Source of the DNA: Candidatus Binatia bacterium
Lineage (GTDB): Bacteria; Desulfobacterota_B; Binatia; UBA9968; JAJDTQ01
Assembly (NCBI GenBank): GCA_022827045.1
Contig: JAJDTQ010000134.1
Coordinates: 9,301-73,300 of the forward strand
Reading direction: 5' to 3'
DNA: 64,000 nt
In this document: in pieces, positions 43,152-52,577 of the stretch
How positions within the stretch are numbered: position 1 is the stretch's first letter
Layout: each line of letters starts with the position of its first letter
Made by a program: the position numbers and the translations under genes
Notes under the pieces: generated by a model
What the model saw: the letters and a program-made list of their open reading frames with translations, nothing else
What the model was told of the DNA's origin: nothing
The model's database searches: none

Positions 43152-44570
43152 CTAGCCTCTGATGTGCATCTCCGAGCGGATGCTTTTTGGCGATGACGAC
43201 GGCATCTGTCCAGACGCCACCTTCTCAATGCGGCTGACCACCTCCTCGACATCGGAAACATGACTGACGTGGCCGTCCATGCGGCCGTCTGGACCTACCA
43301 AGAAGTAGGAGGGTATGCCGCTAACTTGGTACAACTGGGCCACCGCTGATTGCCTGCCGCCCGGAGCGTGGACATGGACGCCGGTCAGGCCGTGCTCATC
43401 GACTGCTTGGTGCCACTCGTCGGCGGGATCCAAAGAGATGTTCAAAAAGACCACCTTCTGGTCTCGGGTCTGCTGTTTGAGCTCTTCCAGATGGGGTACT
43501 GCCTCGATGCAGGGACCGCACCAACTCGCCCAAAAGTCCAGGAAAACCGCCTGACCTTTGAAATCGCTCAGGGAGACGCTTTGGCCTTGGAGATCGTCGA
43601 GAGTGAAGTCGGGGGCGGGCTGGCCGGGTTTGATCTTGGATGCTTCCCGCACGACCTCCTCTACCATTTCGGTGTATTCGGGATAGGGATTGTCTTGCAG
43701 GAACTCGGCCCAGCGTTGTTCGCCTATGTTAAATAGGCCGTATTGGAAGTCCAGGACGATTTCCCCGGCGAGAAAGAAATACAGGACTTTGCCGCGCAAG
43801 AGCCGCTTGGCATGATTGTAGGGAACGTAGGTTTCAACCAAGGCTCGGCGTTCCTCAGCGGCCATCTGCTTAGTGTCGGGATGGTTGTGCCACTCTTGCC
43901 AAAGACGGAAGAAATTGCGCGACAGAAAGGTGCGGTAATGGGAGGTGCCGATAGCTGTTTCGTCAACTAGTTCAACCTGTTCGAGGGCGTCGAAATAGTC
44001 AGCGGGTATGGCTTCGTTCTCCCGTCCGTTTTGCCTCTCGTAGCTACGCGGATATGCGACTAGGTCTTCGGCCCATTCATAAGTGATTTCAGCGCGGTAG
44101 TAATCGACGAAGGCCGGGGTGAGTCCGCCTTGGGAGCATCCCTCGTCTAGGAAGCAAGTCATTTCCAAACGCCGCTGATCGATCATTTGGCGAAAGGCAT
44201 CGACCTCCAAGTCTTTGTAGTTGATGCGTAGGTAATCTGAAAAGTGGGTCCGCAGGGCGGCGAGGAACTGGTTGTTGGCCGCGCCTTGGCCGGAAAAGCG
44301 GAGGGACTGAGGCAGGTCGAGCAAGTCCGCGTCAATGTGCAATTGGTCGCCCGGTTCCAAGAAGAGCTTGACCTCGCGCTGGGGGCCGACTGAGAGCACT
44401 TTCGCCTCGGTGAACGGCAGTTCCACTGCGAGGCAGCCCTTTTCGTCGAGGGGGGCTTCGACGGTGACAGGCTTATGATAGATGGGCGTTTGCGCGTACT
44501 GGCCGAAAATGCTGCGGCGCTCTGAAGCATTGGCTAGCATGGCGGTGACGCGGGTGGGAAGCGGTGCCAT
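43152..44570 (-). CDS. TlpA-like thioredoxin-fold protein, copy 2 of tandem pair
   Basis: A 472-residue close paralogue of the downstream gene, with the same domain order and long identical stretches (LLDLPQSLRFSGQGAANNQF; VVFLNISLDPADEWHQAV). The redox motif FWASWCGPC and GIPSYFLVGPDGRMDG are intact. It too lacks a signal peptide. The middle region (about 190-250) is the most divergent part. An 82-base gap separates the two and each has AGGAGA before its ATG, so the duplication copied the ribosome site. Partner and substrate are unknown. Confidence 0.85.
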   Translation of the reverse strand: MAPLPTRVTAMLANASERRSIFGQYAQTPIYHKPVTVEAPLDEKGCLAVELPFTEAKVLSVGPQREVKLFLEPGDQLHIDADLLDLPQSLRFSGQGAANNQFLAALRTHFSDYLRINYKDLEVDAFRQMIDQRRLEMTCFLDEGCSQGGLTPAFVDYYRAEITYEWAEDLVAYPRSYERQNGRENEAIPADYFDALEQVELVDETAIGTSHYRTFLSRNFFRLWQEWHNHPDTKQMAAEERRALVETYVPYNHAKRLLRGKVLYFFLAGEIVLDFQYGLFNIGEQRWAEFLQDNPYPEYTEMVEEVVREASKIKPGQPAPDFTLDDLQGQSVSLSDFKGQAVFLDFWASWCGPCIEAVPHLEELKQQTRDQKVVFLNISLDPADEWHQAVDEHGLTGVHVHAPGGRQSAVAQLYQVSGIPSYFLVGPDGRMDGHVSHVSDVEEVVSRIEKVASGQMPSSSPKSIRSEMHIRG

Positions 44571-44604
44571 GGAATCTCCTCTCTTTGTTGTCTAGCATTC
44601 ATAC

Positions 44605-45405
44605 CTATGCTTGGTAGATGACGGGGTTGCGCACGGGATCGTCGATAAACGCGGTGAGGCCGGCGCGGCGGTCATTGACCGGACGCGACTTTTCCGTGCG
44701 CATGTGGATGGCTAGGCTGCGCCGGGGACCAGCCGAGCGATTGGGGCCACTGCCGTGAAAGGTGAGGCAGTGGTGGAAACTGGCACCGCCCGGTGGCAGC
44801 AGAGCCGGCTGCTCTCGCCAAATTTGGCTGTCCGGGATCGGGATGGCAGCGCGCAGGTCGTCGAGATCCTGGCGGTAGAAACCGCCGTCGTCCAACAGGC
44901 CCCACTGGTGCGAGCCTTGCACAAAGCGCATGGGACCCGCATCCGCGGTCACATTGCTCAAGGCTACCCAAGCGGTGAATAGTTCGCTGCCCTCCTCCCA
45001 CACCTGCCAGTAGTGTAGGTCCTGGTGCCAGCCGATGTTGAGGTCGGCCTTCCGGTTCTCGGGCTGGGGCGGTTTGTACAACAATTGCGTCCACCACACC
45101 TGCACCATGCGTGCCCCAGTGACGCGAGCGGCCCACTGACCCAAATCGGCATGGCTGATCAAGGCGCGGATGCCGAGGTCGGCCTGCTGGGGCAATTCTA
45201 TTTTGCACAGTTCATTGAGATCGTCGCCCGGATTCCAACGCGAGGGCTGGGGTGGCTGGCCAGTATCGTAGCGGCCTCGGCGCACCGCGTCCATACCGGC
45301 AACAGCACGCTCGACTACCTCGGGGGGCAAAATGGGCTCTTGGGGTATATAGAAACCGTCGGTCTGGTACTGTTCTTGGGTAGAGGTGAGGGTCTGGGTG
45401 GACAT
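44605..45405 (-). CDS. Phytanoyl-CoA dioxygenase (PhyH) family protein
   Basis: A 266-residue Fe(II)/2-oxoglutarate oxygenase. WHQDLHYW supplies the HxD iron ligands and HHCLTFHGSGPNRS the distal His and the Arg region for 2-oxoglutarate. Other family marks are QYQTDGFYIPQEPILPPEVVERA near the N-terminus and RRSLAIHMRTE near the end. AAGGAG precedes the ATG. The family hydroxylates varied small molecules; the substrate is not predictable. Upstream neighbour is a divergent creatininase gene. Confidence 0.9.
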   Translation of the reverse strand: MSTQTLTSTQEQYQTDGFYIPQEPILPPEVVERAVAGMDAVRRGRYDTGQPPQPSRWNPGDDLNELCKIELPQQADLGIRALISHADLGQWAARVTGARMVQVWWTQLLYKPPQPENRKADLNIGWHQDLHYWQVWEEGSELFTAWVALSNVTADAGPMRFVQGSHQWGLLDDGGFYRQDLDDLRAAIPIPDSQIWREQPALLPPGGASFHHCLTFHGSGPNRSAGPRRSLAIHMRTEKSRPVNDRRAGLTAFIDDPVRNPVIYQA

Positions 45406-45647
45406 GGAGTCTCCTTGGGAGATGTGATTGGCTGTGATTGGGCGAGTAAATATAGAAGAAACGGATGGGTAGTGCCCGGTTTTGCGCTCTTTTAGGGGTG
45501 TCGAGAGTTTGTCCGGTGGTGCCTCGGGGATGCGGCTTGTGTACGGGCGTTAAATTTCGTATTTCGCTTCGAGTGCTCTAGGTGAATCGGAGATGGACTC
45601 GATCCATGTTCCTCGGGCATTGATCACACACTAAAAGGAGGTCCACT
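45406..45647. other. Intergenic region between divergent PhyH and creatininase genes
   Basis: About 240 bases with no gene. It must carry two divergent promoters. I see a strong AAAGGAGGT at 45634-45642 for the creatininase GTG start but no clear -35/-10 pairs. Confidence 0.4.
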
Positions 45648-46376
45648 GTGACTGATAACAGGGAAGTTATGCTGCAGAATTACACCCGGCGCGAATTTCG
45701 CCAAGGGCTTGAGGCCGGGAAATTCCAAGCCGCGATCATCCCCACCGGCAGCATTGAGCAGCACCTCGAACACCTGCCCTTTGATCACGATATCGCCTCG
45801 TCAACTTGGGTGGCGCGACAAGCGGCCCTGCGCATGTACCCAAAGGTGATCGTGGCCGTGCCCATGGCCGTGGGCATTTCCGAGCACCACATGAAACACA
45901 AGGGCAGTCTCACGGCCAAGCCGGGCTCGTGGCTGGCGGTACTCTTCGACGTGGTGGAATGTTTTGCTCGCCACGGCATTGACAACATCCTAATCCTCAA
46001 TGGTCACGGCGGCAATGTGCGACCCGTGAATAGCATCCTCCGTCAGTGGCGTCTGTTTTTCGAGTCCACAGCTCCGGGGGTCAATCTGCACTTCCACCCC
46101 TATTGGAACTTAATTCCAAGGGCGCTCATCAACGAGCACATGGTCACCAAGAGCGCGCCGGGACACGCCACGGAATTCGAAACCTCACTGGCCATGCACA
46201 TGTTCCCGGAGAAAGTCCGGCGGGACGCCATGCAGGACCAGGAGGACAAGACACCCTTGGAGGCCGATGCGGAAAAGGGCAGGATTTTGTCCGAAGAAGC
46301 CGTCAAGCGGACCGTGGAATACCTCGAAGCGATGATGGAAGGGAAAACCCTGCTAGAGGTGGGGGAGCGGTACTAG
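45648..46376 (+). CDS. Creatininase family amidohydrolase
   Basis: A 242-residue protein from GTG 45648 with AAAGGAGGT upstream. PTGSIEQHLEHLPFDHDI, ILNGHGGN and APGHATEFETS supply the Glu/His/Asp metal ligands of the creatininase fold (PF02633). Members hydrolyse creatinine, mycofactocin precursor (MftE) or formamido-pyrimidine/lactam rings; no mycofactocin genes are nearby. A hairpin at 46389-46426 follows. Confidence 0.92.
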   Translation: MTDNREVMLQNYTRREFRQGLEAGKFQAAIIPTGSIEQHLEHLPFDHDIASSTWVARQAALRMYPKVIVAVPMAVGISEHHMKHKGSLTAKPGSWLAVLFDVVECFARHGIDNILILNGHGGNVRPVNSILRQWRLFFESTAPGVNLHFHPYWNLIPRALINEHMVTKSAPGHATEFETSLAMHMFPEKVRRDAMQDQEDKTPLEADAEKGRILSEEAVKRTVEYLEAMMEGKTLLEVGERY

Positions 46377-46388
46377 CAGAACGACTGA

Positions 46389-46426
46389 GGGCATCCGCAG
46401 GCTGTTGCAAGCCACACCGGATGCCC
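46389..46426. terminator. Bidirectional hairpin between convergent genes
   Basis: GGGCATCCG (46389-46397) and CGGATGCCC (46418-46426) form a perfect 9-bp stem, with a nested GGCT/AGCC stem in the loop. It lies between the ends of the creatininase and the single-Cache genes. The T-tract is poor on either side, so termination strength is uncertain. Confidence 0.6.
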
Positions 46427-46451
46427 CCTGTTCAAGTTCAAGTGCGTTTGG

Positions 46452-47015
46452 CTAAAATTGACTTTTGAGCTGTCCCCAGGACTGGTCTGCAACCGCCGTA
46501 GAAGCGGATTCTGGAAAAAAGCCAGAGCCCAAGACAAAATCTTGACCGAGAGCGGAGTAGGGAATGGCGTAGCTCACTTTAGGCGAGCCGGTGTCTCCTT
46601 CTATCTGCGGATCGGGCCAAAGATATTCGACGTAGCCGCCTCCCTCGGCCGCCACTGCGATGAGCTCTTGGACAATTTTGACTCCGTTGGCGTCTTCGAG
46701 GTCAATCAAGTTTTGGCCTTCGAGGCTTGAATCCGCTCCGTGCAGGATGAAGAGACCTTCAGTGGTAAAAAGAAAGAGGTAGATGGATCCCTGTTTCCAA
46801 GGTCCTTCGGTTCTGAATTCCTGCAAGATAGCCAGATACTCGGGAAGGCTTGAGGCTTGATCCCCGTACGCCTTCGCCGCGTGTACAAAGGCCTCCAGGG
46901 TTTCCCGGTCCACCACATCTTCAGCCGTTATCTCCGCGTCTTGGGCGACGGCGGGATGCACGGTGGGTAAGAGGGTGCCCAGCGTCAGCATGAGTACTGC
47001 GGTTAGACGCTTCAC
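46452..47015 (-). CDS. Secreted single Cache-domain protein
   Basis: A 187-residue protein. I use GTG at 47015, with AGAAAGGAA upstream and a proper signal peptide (KRLTAVLMLTLGTLLPTVHPAVAQ). Residues about 33-180 form one Cache-like domain: GPWKQGSIYLFLFTTEGLFILHG, NLIDLEDANGVKIVQELI, GGGYVEYLWPDP. It has no membrane segment or output domain, so it would be free in the periplasm. It closely resembles the second domain of the double-Cache protein at 48608-49672 (shared DVVDRETLxAFV and SWGQLKS ends). Confidence 0.8.
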   Translation of the reverse strand: MKRLTAVLMLTLGTLLPTVHPAVAQDAEITAEDVVDRETLEAFVHAAKAYGDQASSLPEYLAILQEFRTEGPWKQGSIYLFLFTTEGLFILHGADSSLEGQNLIDLEDANGVKIVQELIAVAAEGGGYVEYLWPDPQIEGDTGSPKVSYAIPYSALGQDFVLGSGFFPESASTAVADQSWGQLKSQF

Positions 47016-47097
47016 GATGATTCCTTTCTGTTGATACGTGTGAATGACATGCGAAAAGACATACTTAATCCTATGTCTTTTCGCAACTTCAGCGAAC

Positions 47098-48552
47098 TTA
47101 GGGCAACGCCTCCTGCCCGAATCGCTCGATAGCCTCCAAGGTCTCGCGCACATCGTCCCAAGTAGTAGTGTGATTGACGATGCACATCCGCAGCGCAAAC
47201 TCTCCATGCAGAAGGGTCGATGATACGAAGGCTTGATCGTCCCAAAAGACGTGGGCGAGCACCGTCCTGTTGACTGCTTCGAGGGCTTCCTCGTCGAGGT
47301 CCGTGTCGGCGGGGTTGACCCGGAAGCATACGATGCTCAGCGACGCGGGGGTCAACATCTCTAGGGTCTGGCTCGCTTGGATGTATTCCTCGGCCCGGTC
47401 GGCCAACTCCATGCCCTTTGACACGGCCTGCCGGAACGCAGCCATGCCAAAGGTCTGCACCGACATCCAAATTTTCAACGCTCGCACCGAGCGGCTCAGT
47501 TGCAGGCCGCGATCCGAAAAGTTCGGGTGGTTCGCGCCCCATATTGTGTCTTGGAGAATGTCGTGGTGAACGCCGAAAGCGTGCTCAAGCGTGCTCAGGT
47601 CCTTCACTAGTAGGCAACCGGCTTCATAAGGCTGGAAGAACCATTTGTGGGCGTCTAGTCCAATCGAATCGGCGCGCTCGATTCCGCGCAGTAGCTTTTT
47701 GCCCCGTTCGGTCACGACTGCGAAGCCACCGTACGCCGCATCGATGTGCAGCCAGATGCCTTCCCCCTCGCAGTAATCGGCCATGGCTCCGATCGGATCG
47801 ATGGCTCCGGTGCTGCTCGCGCCGACGTTGGCGCATATCGCGATGGGATTGAACCCCGCCGCACGGTCGTCGGCCACAGCCTGTACGAGCGCCTTTATGT
47901 CTAGGCGGAACTGAGCGTCGCTCGGAAGCAAGCGTACGCACGCCGGCCGCACGCCGATGATCTTGGCCGCACGGATGTGTGCGCTATGGCTCTGGTCGCT
48001 CATGTACACCGTCATCCGCTCGGGGTGGCCCGCTGCTTCTCGCGCCGCGACAAAGGCGTCGAGACTGGCTGCCGAGCCGCCGCTGGTCAACAGCCCACCG
48101 GCGCTCTCCGGGTAGCCGAGCCAGCGCCGCAACCAGTCGATGACGACCAGTTCCAGTTGGCTCGGACCGCTGGCGACCAGCCAAGTGCAGGCGTTGGCGT
48201 TGTATCCGGCGGCCATGAAGTCGGCCAGCACTCCAGGCCAAGTGGGCGCTGTTGGGACGAAGCCAAAGCAACGCGGATGGTCTAACCTCGTCGCAATTGG
48301 GAGGATATCGCGCGCGGCTTGCTCAATGACCTCTGCTGCTGGCCGACCAGCCTCGGGCGGCTCCTCCAGCAGCCAATTCTCGAGTTCGCGCCGGAATTCT
48401 CCTTCCCAAGCATTTTCTCTGGGCAGGCCATCGATCCGCTCCACTACGAGTTCTGCGGCTTTGCGCGCGAGGTCGAGCATCTGTTCAGGTGCCATTTGGA
48501 GGCCGTTACTCACTACATTGGCTTCTCGTTTTCCTGCCGCTCCCTCTATCAT
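47098..48552 (-). CDS. Pyridoxal-phosphate-dependent group II decarboxylase
   Basis: A 484-residue protein of the aromatic-L-amino-acid/glutamate decarboxylase family. GLLTSGGSAASLDAFVAAR binds the phosphate, WLHIDAAYGGFA supplies the Asp that pairs with the pyridine N, and SIGLDAHKWFFQPYEAG carries the Schiff-base Lys. It converts an amino acid to an amine and CO2. ATG 48552 or a later ATG (residue 20, MAPEQML) could be the start. It sits between two secreted Cache proteins on the same strand; a link between amine production and ligand sensing is conceivable but unproven. Confidence 0.92.
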   Translation of the reverse strand: MIEGAAGKREANVVSNGLQMAPEQMLDLARKAAELVVERIDGLPRENAWEGEFRRELENWLLEEPPEAGRPAAEVIEQAARDILPIATRLDHPRCFGFVPTAPTWPGVLADFMAAGYNANACTWLVASGPSQLELVVIDWLRRWLGYPESAGGLLTSGGSAASLDAFVAAREAAGHPERMTVYMSDQSHSAHIRAAKIIGVRPACVRLLPSDAQFRLDIKALVQAVADDRAAGFNPIAICANVGASSTGAIDPIGAMADYCEGEGIWLHIDAAYGGFAVVTERGKKLLRGIERADSIGLDAHKWFFQPYEAGCLLVKDLSTLEHAFGVHHDILQDTIWGANHPNFSDRGLQLSRSVRALKIWMSVQTFGMAAFRQAVSKGMELADRAEEYIQASQTLEMLTPASLSIVCFRVNPADTDLDEEALEAVNRTVLAHVFWDDQAFVSSTLLHGEFALRMCIVNHTTTWDDVRETLEAIERFGQEALP

Positions 48553-48607
48553 ATCCCTGCCCTTCGTCTGGGTGTCTGAGTGCGTTTTGCAATGCGTGTC
48601 CTACTAG

Positions 48608-49672
48608 CTAAAAGCCGCTTTTGAGTTGTCCCCAAGACTGGCCTTTCACCGCTGTAGCGGCACCCGTATATAACCCGGAACCAAAGATATACTCTTGGCC
48701 TTGGTACGTTGCGAGCTCGGCGTAGCTAATTTTGGGCGAACCAGTGTCCTCGTCTCCTTCCACCGCCGGATCGTCGAAGTGATACTGGACAAAACCACCG
48801 CCCTCTTTGGCCACTCTAATAAGTTCCCGCAGGTACTTAACGCCGTTTACATCCGTCTTATCGAGGTCGCTCGTATTGAACTCTAACGACCGATCGACCG
48901 CGTGAAACAACACGTAACCGTCCGTGGAGAACACAAAGAAGTAAACAGAGCCTTTTTTATAGGGACCGCCTTCTTCCCTGAAGATATCTATGTGTTGCAA
49001 GAATTGTTCGAGCCCTATTTGGTCCAAGAGCGTGAGAAAGTTGTCTTTTGCACCTTGCACAAAAGCCTTGAGCGTCTCCCGATCGACTACGTCGTCGGCG
49101 GTGATCTCGGGGGTGGGAACCATAGACGGATCGAGCGAAGGGAAGCTGGCTTGCGCGACGTCCTGATAATAGCCGCCGATTAGGATTATCGGCGCTCCGG
49201 TTATGCCGGAAATATAGCTGGTGGCGTAGGCGATTTTGGCGGTGTCTTCGTCGCCCTCTTGGGCGGGATCGTCCCAGTAATACTCGACAAAACCGCCGCC
49301 GGCATTGGCGGCTTCGATGAGGGCTTGCACAATCTTATTCCCGCGCTCGTCTTCGGTGTCGTGCAGGTCTCGGCCGTTGACACTCGGATCATGCGTGTGA
49401 AAAATTGCCGTGCCGTTTGGCTGCATGAGGATAAGGTAGGTTTTGCCGTGCTTCCAATCGCCTTCGGTGCTGATAGCGGTAGTATAAGACGCGAGGTCGT
49501 TCGGATCGGTAAAGGTCGCCGACCATGCTTTTGCGCCTTCGACAAAGGCTTGCAGCGTTGCTGCGTCCACCACCTCGCTAGCGGTTGTCTCCGGCGATTG
49601 GGCTGCGGTGGGACGTGCGACGGGCAAGATGTAGGCCAGCCCGAGAAGGGTTACTGCGGTCAAGCATTTCAT
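48608..49672 (-). CDS. Secreted double Cache-domain protein
   Basis: A 354-residue protein with signal peptide (MKCLTAVTLLGLAYILPVARPTAAQ). Two Cache-like domains follow in tandem, about 28-180 and 190-345. Each starts with ASEVVDAATLQAFVEGAK or DDVVDRETLKAFVQGAK and contains the GGGFVEYYWDDP or GGGFVQYHFDDP motif. No membrane anchor or signalling domain is present. Together with the single-Cache gene it represents a local duplication of periplasmic ligand-binding modules. Possible role: free binding protein for a sensor elsewhere. Confidence 0.8.
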   Translation of the reverse strand: MKCLTAVTLLGLAYILPVARPTAAQSPETTASEVVDAATLQAFVEGAKAWSATFTDPNDLASYTTAISTEGDWKHGKTYLILMQPNGTAIFHTHDPSVNGRDLHDTEDERGNKIVQALIEAANAGGGFVEYYWDDPAQEGDEDTAKIAYATSYISGITGAPIILIGGYYQDVAQASFPSLDPSMVPTPEITADDVVDRETLKAFVQGAKDNFLTLLDQIGLEQFLQHIDIFREEGGPYKKGSVYFFVFSTDGYVLFHAVDRSLEFNTSDLDKTDVNGVKYLRELIRVAKEGGGFVQYHFDDPAVEGDEDTGSPKISYAELATYQGQEYIFGSGLYTGAATAVKGQSWGQLKSGF

Positions 49673-49788
49673 AATGGCCTCCGCTCTATTGAGGATGTGA
49701 ACGATATAGGGTTAAGATATGCCCGAGCCTACAAAAAATCTATCAGCATCCGCCGCTTCACCGCCCTAAAAGCGGGTGCCAGCATACA

Positions 49789-51231
49789 TCACGGCCGATT
49801 CTGACTGGCCACGTATTGAGATAGCAGGGTGAGGTTGTGGTTGAAGGTGCGGCAGGAGATGACCTCGGCGGCGATGGGCGCGTGGCGGTCTTCGGGGTTT
49901 CGCAGACGACCTTCTTCTAGCCAGCGGCCTTCTGCGTCGAGGGCGTCGATAATGGCTTGGATCCGTTCCGCAGCGACCGGGCGCACTTGGGCGCGTTCGG
50001 CGAGGATGGCTTCGCGGCCTTCTGCGAGGATGCGCTGGTATAAGCCTTCAATGCGATCTGTGCGGTTGCCCACTTTAAAGGCATAGTGCGTCGGCAGGTC
50101 TGCATCGCTGTAGGTGAGCTCGTATTCTCTGGTAAAGTAGAGCGGTCGGTTGGTCTGCAATTCGTAGAACCGGGCCATGCGCCCATCGGGCAATTGCGCT
50201 GCTTTCGCCCAGGCTAAGGCGCGGGGAATAGGTTCGAGAAAGCGCGGCTCGCCGTATGAGAGATAGAGTTCCAACAGGATTTGCATCACGCCAAAACTCT
50301 CGCCGCCGGTGATGGCGGGCGGTTCAAATCTGCGCGCCCAAGCCGGCTCCATCGCTAAGTTGTACTGCTGCGCCCAAGCCGGTTGCGGATCGGGCATCTG
50401 GGCTAGGATAATGAAGTCGCCACCTCGTTCGGCTGCGCGGTGCCAGCGCTCGTCGCCGTAGATTTTGTGCGCTTCGATCATGGTTGCAATGACATCGGCG
50501 ATGGCGTTGTCGTTAAAGGTGTAGTGCGCGAGGTAGCGCTCTTTGGGGTACTGGCGGGACCAGCTCTCTGGATAGCGCGCCTTCTGGATAGGAAATTGGC
50601 TGGGATCGGCCCATTCGCTGTAGCGCTGGGGCCAAGCGCCGTTTGGGTATTGGGCTTTGAGTAAGGATTCCAGTCCGTGAAGGACAGCGCGGTGTATACC
50701 CGCATCGGCAAAATCGAGGTGCTGATCAACCTGCATGAGCAAGCGCAGGGCGCTCTGCGTATTGTCGTCGTCGAGGGTGGTGCGGTTGCGGCGTTCGCCA
50801 GTCGTGTGGTCGCCCTGTTCGACATCGCGCCGGTAGTGCCAGTTTTTGCTTGCCTCTGGGTCAAAGTCGATCCGGTAATCCCAGCCGCCCGAAGCCAGTT
50901 GTCCCCAGACTAGGGCTTGCGCTGCCTCGACTGCGCCGTTGAGGAAGAGGGTGTCGCCGGTGGCGTCGTAGGCTCGGAGGAAGGCCATGCCGACCGCCGG
51001 GGTGCCCGGGGGCTGGACCCAGATGGTGGTCGGCGATGCGATACCTTCGCCTTGGCGGCGGGTAAAGTCGCTTTGGTAGAGCCAGAGATAGCCGCCGTTA
51101 GTGGCCACTTGGCTGCGAAAATAGCGCGTCGCTTTGACCATGGTCTCCACGGCGGCTTGGTGCAAAACCTCGTCGCTGTGGAGTGGCGCGCTGCCTAGCA
51201 TTAGGAGGAATAGCGAGATGATTTTGTGCAT
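49789..51231 (-). CDS. Pectate lyase, PL10 (Pel-type) family
   Basis: A 480-residue secreted protein (signal peptide about 1-18). VKATRYFRSQVATNGGYLWLY, TTIWVQPPGTPAVGMAFL, GQLASGGWDYRIDFDPEA, TTLDDDNTQSALRLLMQV and KAQYPNGAWPQRYS match the pectic acid lyase family (PF09492) with its alpha/alpha-toroid fold. It cleaves polygalacturonate by beta-elimination. TLDDDNTQ holds the catalytic/Ca-binding Asp residues. An isolated lyase gene, with no uptake genes beside it, next to PhyH genes. Confidence 0.9.
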   Translation of the reverse strand: MHKIISLFLLMLGSAPLHSDEVLHQAAVETMVKATRYFRSQVATNGGYLWLYQSDFTRRQGEGIASPTTIWVQPPGTPAVGMAFLRAYDATGDTLFLNGAVEAAQALVWGQLASGGWDYRIDFDPEASKNWHYRRDVEQGDHTTGERRNRTTLDDDNTQSALRLLMQVDQHLDFADAGIHRAVLHGLESLLKAQYPNGAWPQRYSEWADPSQFPIQKARYPESWSRQYPKERYLAHYTFNDNAIADVIATMIEAHKIYGDERWHRAAERGGDFIILAQMPDPQPAWAQQYNLAMEPAWARRFEPPAITGGESFGVMQILLELYLSYGEPRFLEPIPRALAWAKAAQLPDGRMARFYELQTNRPLYFTREYELTYSDADLPTHYAFKVGNRTDRIEGLYQRILAEGREAILAERAQVRPVAAERIQAIIDALDAEGRWLEEGRLRNPEDRHAPIAAEVISCRTFNHNLTLLSQYVASQNRP

Positions 51232-51382
51232 CCCGTTGCCTTTGCGGTTTGTTAGTTTGATATATCTAAATTATCGAAAAAAATTTCCAGTAGTTAAAAT
51301 TATTGACAAGCTAATGAGGCCAAACGTAGCTTAACCCCGACAACAGGGCCAACCTTCCCATCCGCCGAAAGAGGGGTGCAAA
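51232..51382. promoter_or_regulatory. AT-rich divergent promoter region
   Basis: About 150 bases between the divergent pectate lyase and PhyH genes, far richer in A and T than the surroundings. TTGACA at 51303-51308 is a perfect -35 for the plus strand, but the -10 about 17-18 bases later (near TAGCTT) is poor. The pectate-lyase promoter is presumably in the AT-rich block 51255-51300. Confidence 0.4.
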
Positions 51383-52561
51383 ATGACTACTGATCAATCT
51401 CCGGCGAAGGAGACCTACCGCGCCACAGCTTTTGCCGACTCCAAGCCCGAACTCGCCGCTCCTGGGGCCACGCCCGAGCGGTTGGAACACTTGCGGGAGC
51501 ATGGTTTTGTCATCATCACCGATTTTGTCGATAACCCGTGGATTCCCGTGCTCCGCGAGGCCGGCCGCCGCGTCACCGAAGCGTGCGCGCCAGAGCATGG
51601 CTACAGCAAGATCGACTGCTCAAAGGGCTACGTGCATCGCGCGGGCGGCAATGAGCCGTGGGCGATTCGGGGCCTCATCCATCCGGCCTTTGAGGAGCCT
51701 TGCTTTGCCGAGTTCCACGGCTCGGATGATTTCCTCAATTTCGTCGCCTCGTGGTGCGACGGGCTTGGGCCTGAAGATATGTCGCTGAGTGGTCTGCTGC
51801 TGTGGTGCAATCCCCGGCACCACGAGAATGGGCCTAGTTGGCACCGCGACGTGACGTGGTGGGGCGAGGGCAAGCCCTATTTTTCGCAGCGGGACAACCG
51901 AGGGGAAAGCCCGGAAGATTATTCCGAGGAAGTCGAAAAAGTCCGCTGGGCAGAGATCCGCGCCAACAACGCCAAGTCGCTCGCTAATCGGAACGGTGTG
52001 AGCATGTTCTTGGCGCTGGTTGACGACGAGTGCCACGAACTGATCCCCGGTAGCCACGAACGCTGGCGCACGCCGTTTGAGCACGATGTACTCTTGCCAC
52101 AATCCATGAAGGACCAAGGGGTGCCGTACACGCCTAGTTGGAATAGGAAAGATCCGTTGCCGGGCCAAGTGTCGATTCGGCTCAAGCCTGGGGAAGCCCT
52201 CATTCGCAATGGGGTGACGATCCACACCGGGCACACCGTTCCCGAGCGCGAGCGCAACACCTTGTCCATCGGCTGGTCGAAGTGGTCGGGTCCGTTTAGC
52301 GGAGAGCCGGCGGTGGCGGACGCGCGCAGTGCGTGGCAACTCGATCCCGCGGTGCGCGAGGCGTTGCCGCACGAGTGGATGCAGATCGCATGGGATCGTT
52401 GGGCTGAGACTCAGAAGTTAGGGGATACGCTCGAAGACCGGTACGCGGGGTTTGATATCCAGCGCATTAAAGCGGGGGAGGTCGTGGGCTGGCGCAGCGA
52501 GTTGGAGCGTCAAGCGGCTGCCGCTGGCGAGGCGTGGGAGCGGTTTCAGACGGTGGCCTGA
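51383..52561 (+). CDS. Phytanoyl-CoA dioxygenase family protein (long form)
   Basis: A 392-residue Fe(II)/2-oxoglutarate oxygenase-like protein. WHRDVTWWGEG gives the HxD iron motif and IRNGVTIHTGHTVPER the distal His and Arg. It is longer than usual owing to an insert between them (about 165-225) that contains FSQRDNRGESPEDYSEE. No signal peptide. Convergent with another PhyH-type gene 16 bases downstream. Confidence 0.85.
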   Translation: MTTDQSPAKETYRATAFADSKPELAAPGATPERLEHLREHGFVIITDFVDNPWIPVLREAGRRVTEACAPEHGYSKIDCSKGYVHRAGGNEPWAIRGLIHPAFEEPCFAEFHGSDDFLNFVASWCDGLGPEDMSLSGLLLWCNPRHHENGPSWHRDVTWWGEGKPYFSQRDNRGESPEDYSEEVEKVRWAEIRANNAKSLANRNGVSMFLALVDDECHELIPGSHERWRTPFEHDVLLPQSMKDQGVPYTPSWNRKDPLPGQVSIRLKPGEALIRNGVTIHTGHTVPERERNTLSIGWSKWSGPFSGEPAVADARSAWQLDPAVREALPHEWMQIAWDRWAETQKLGDTLEDRYAGFDIQRIKAGEVVGWRSELERQAAAAGEAWERFQTVA

Positions 52562-52577
52562 GGTGCGATCCGACGGA

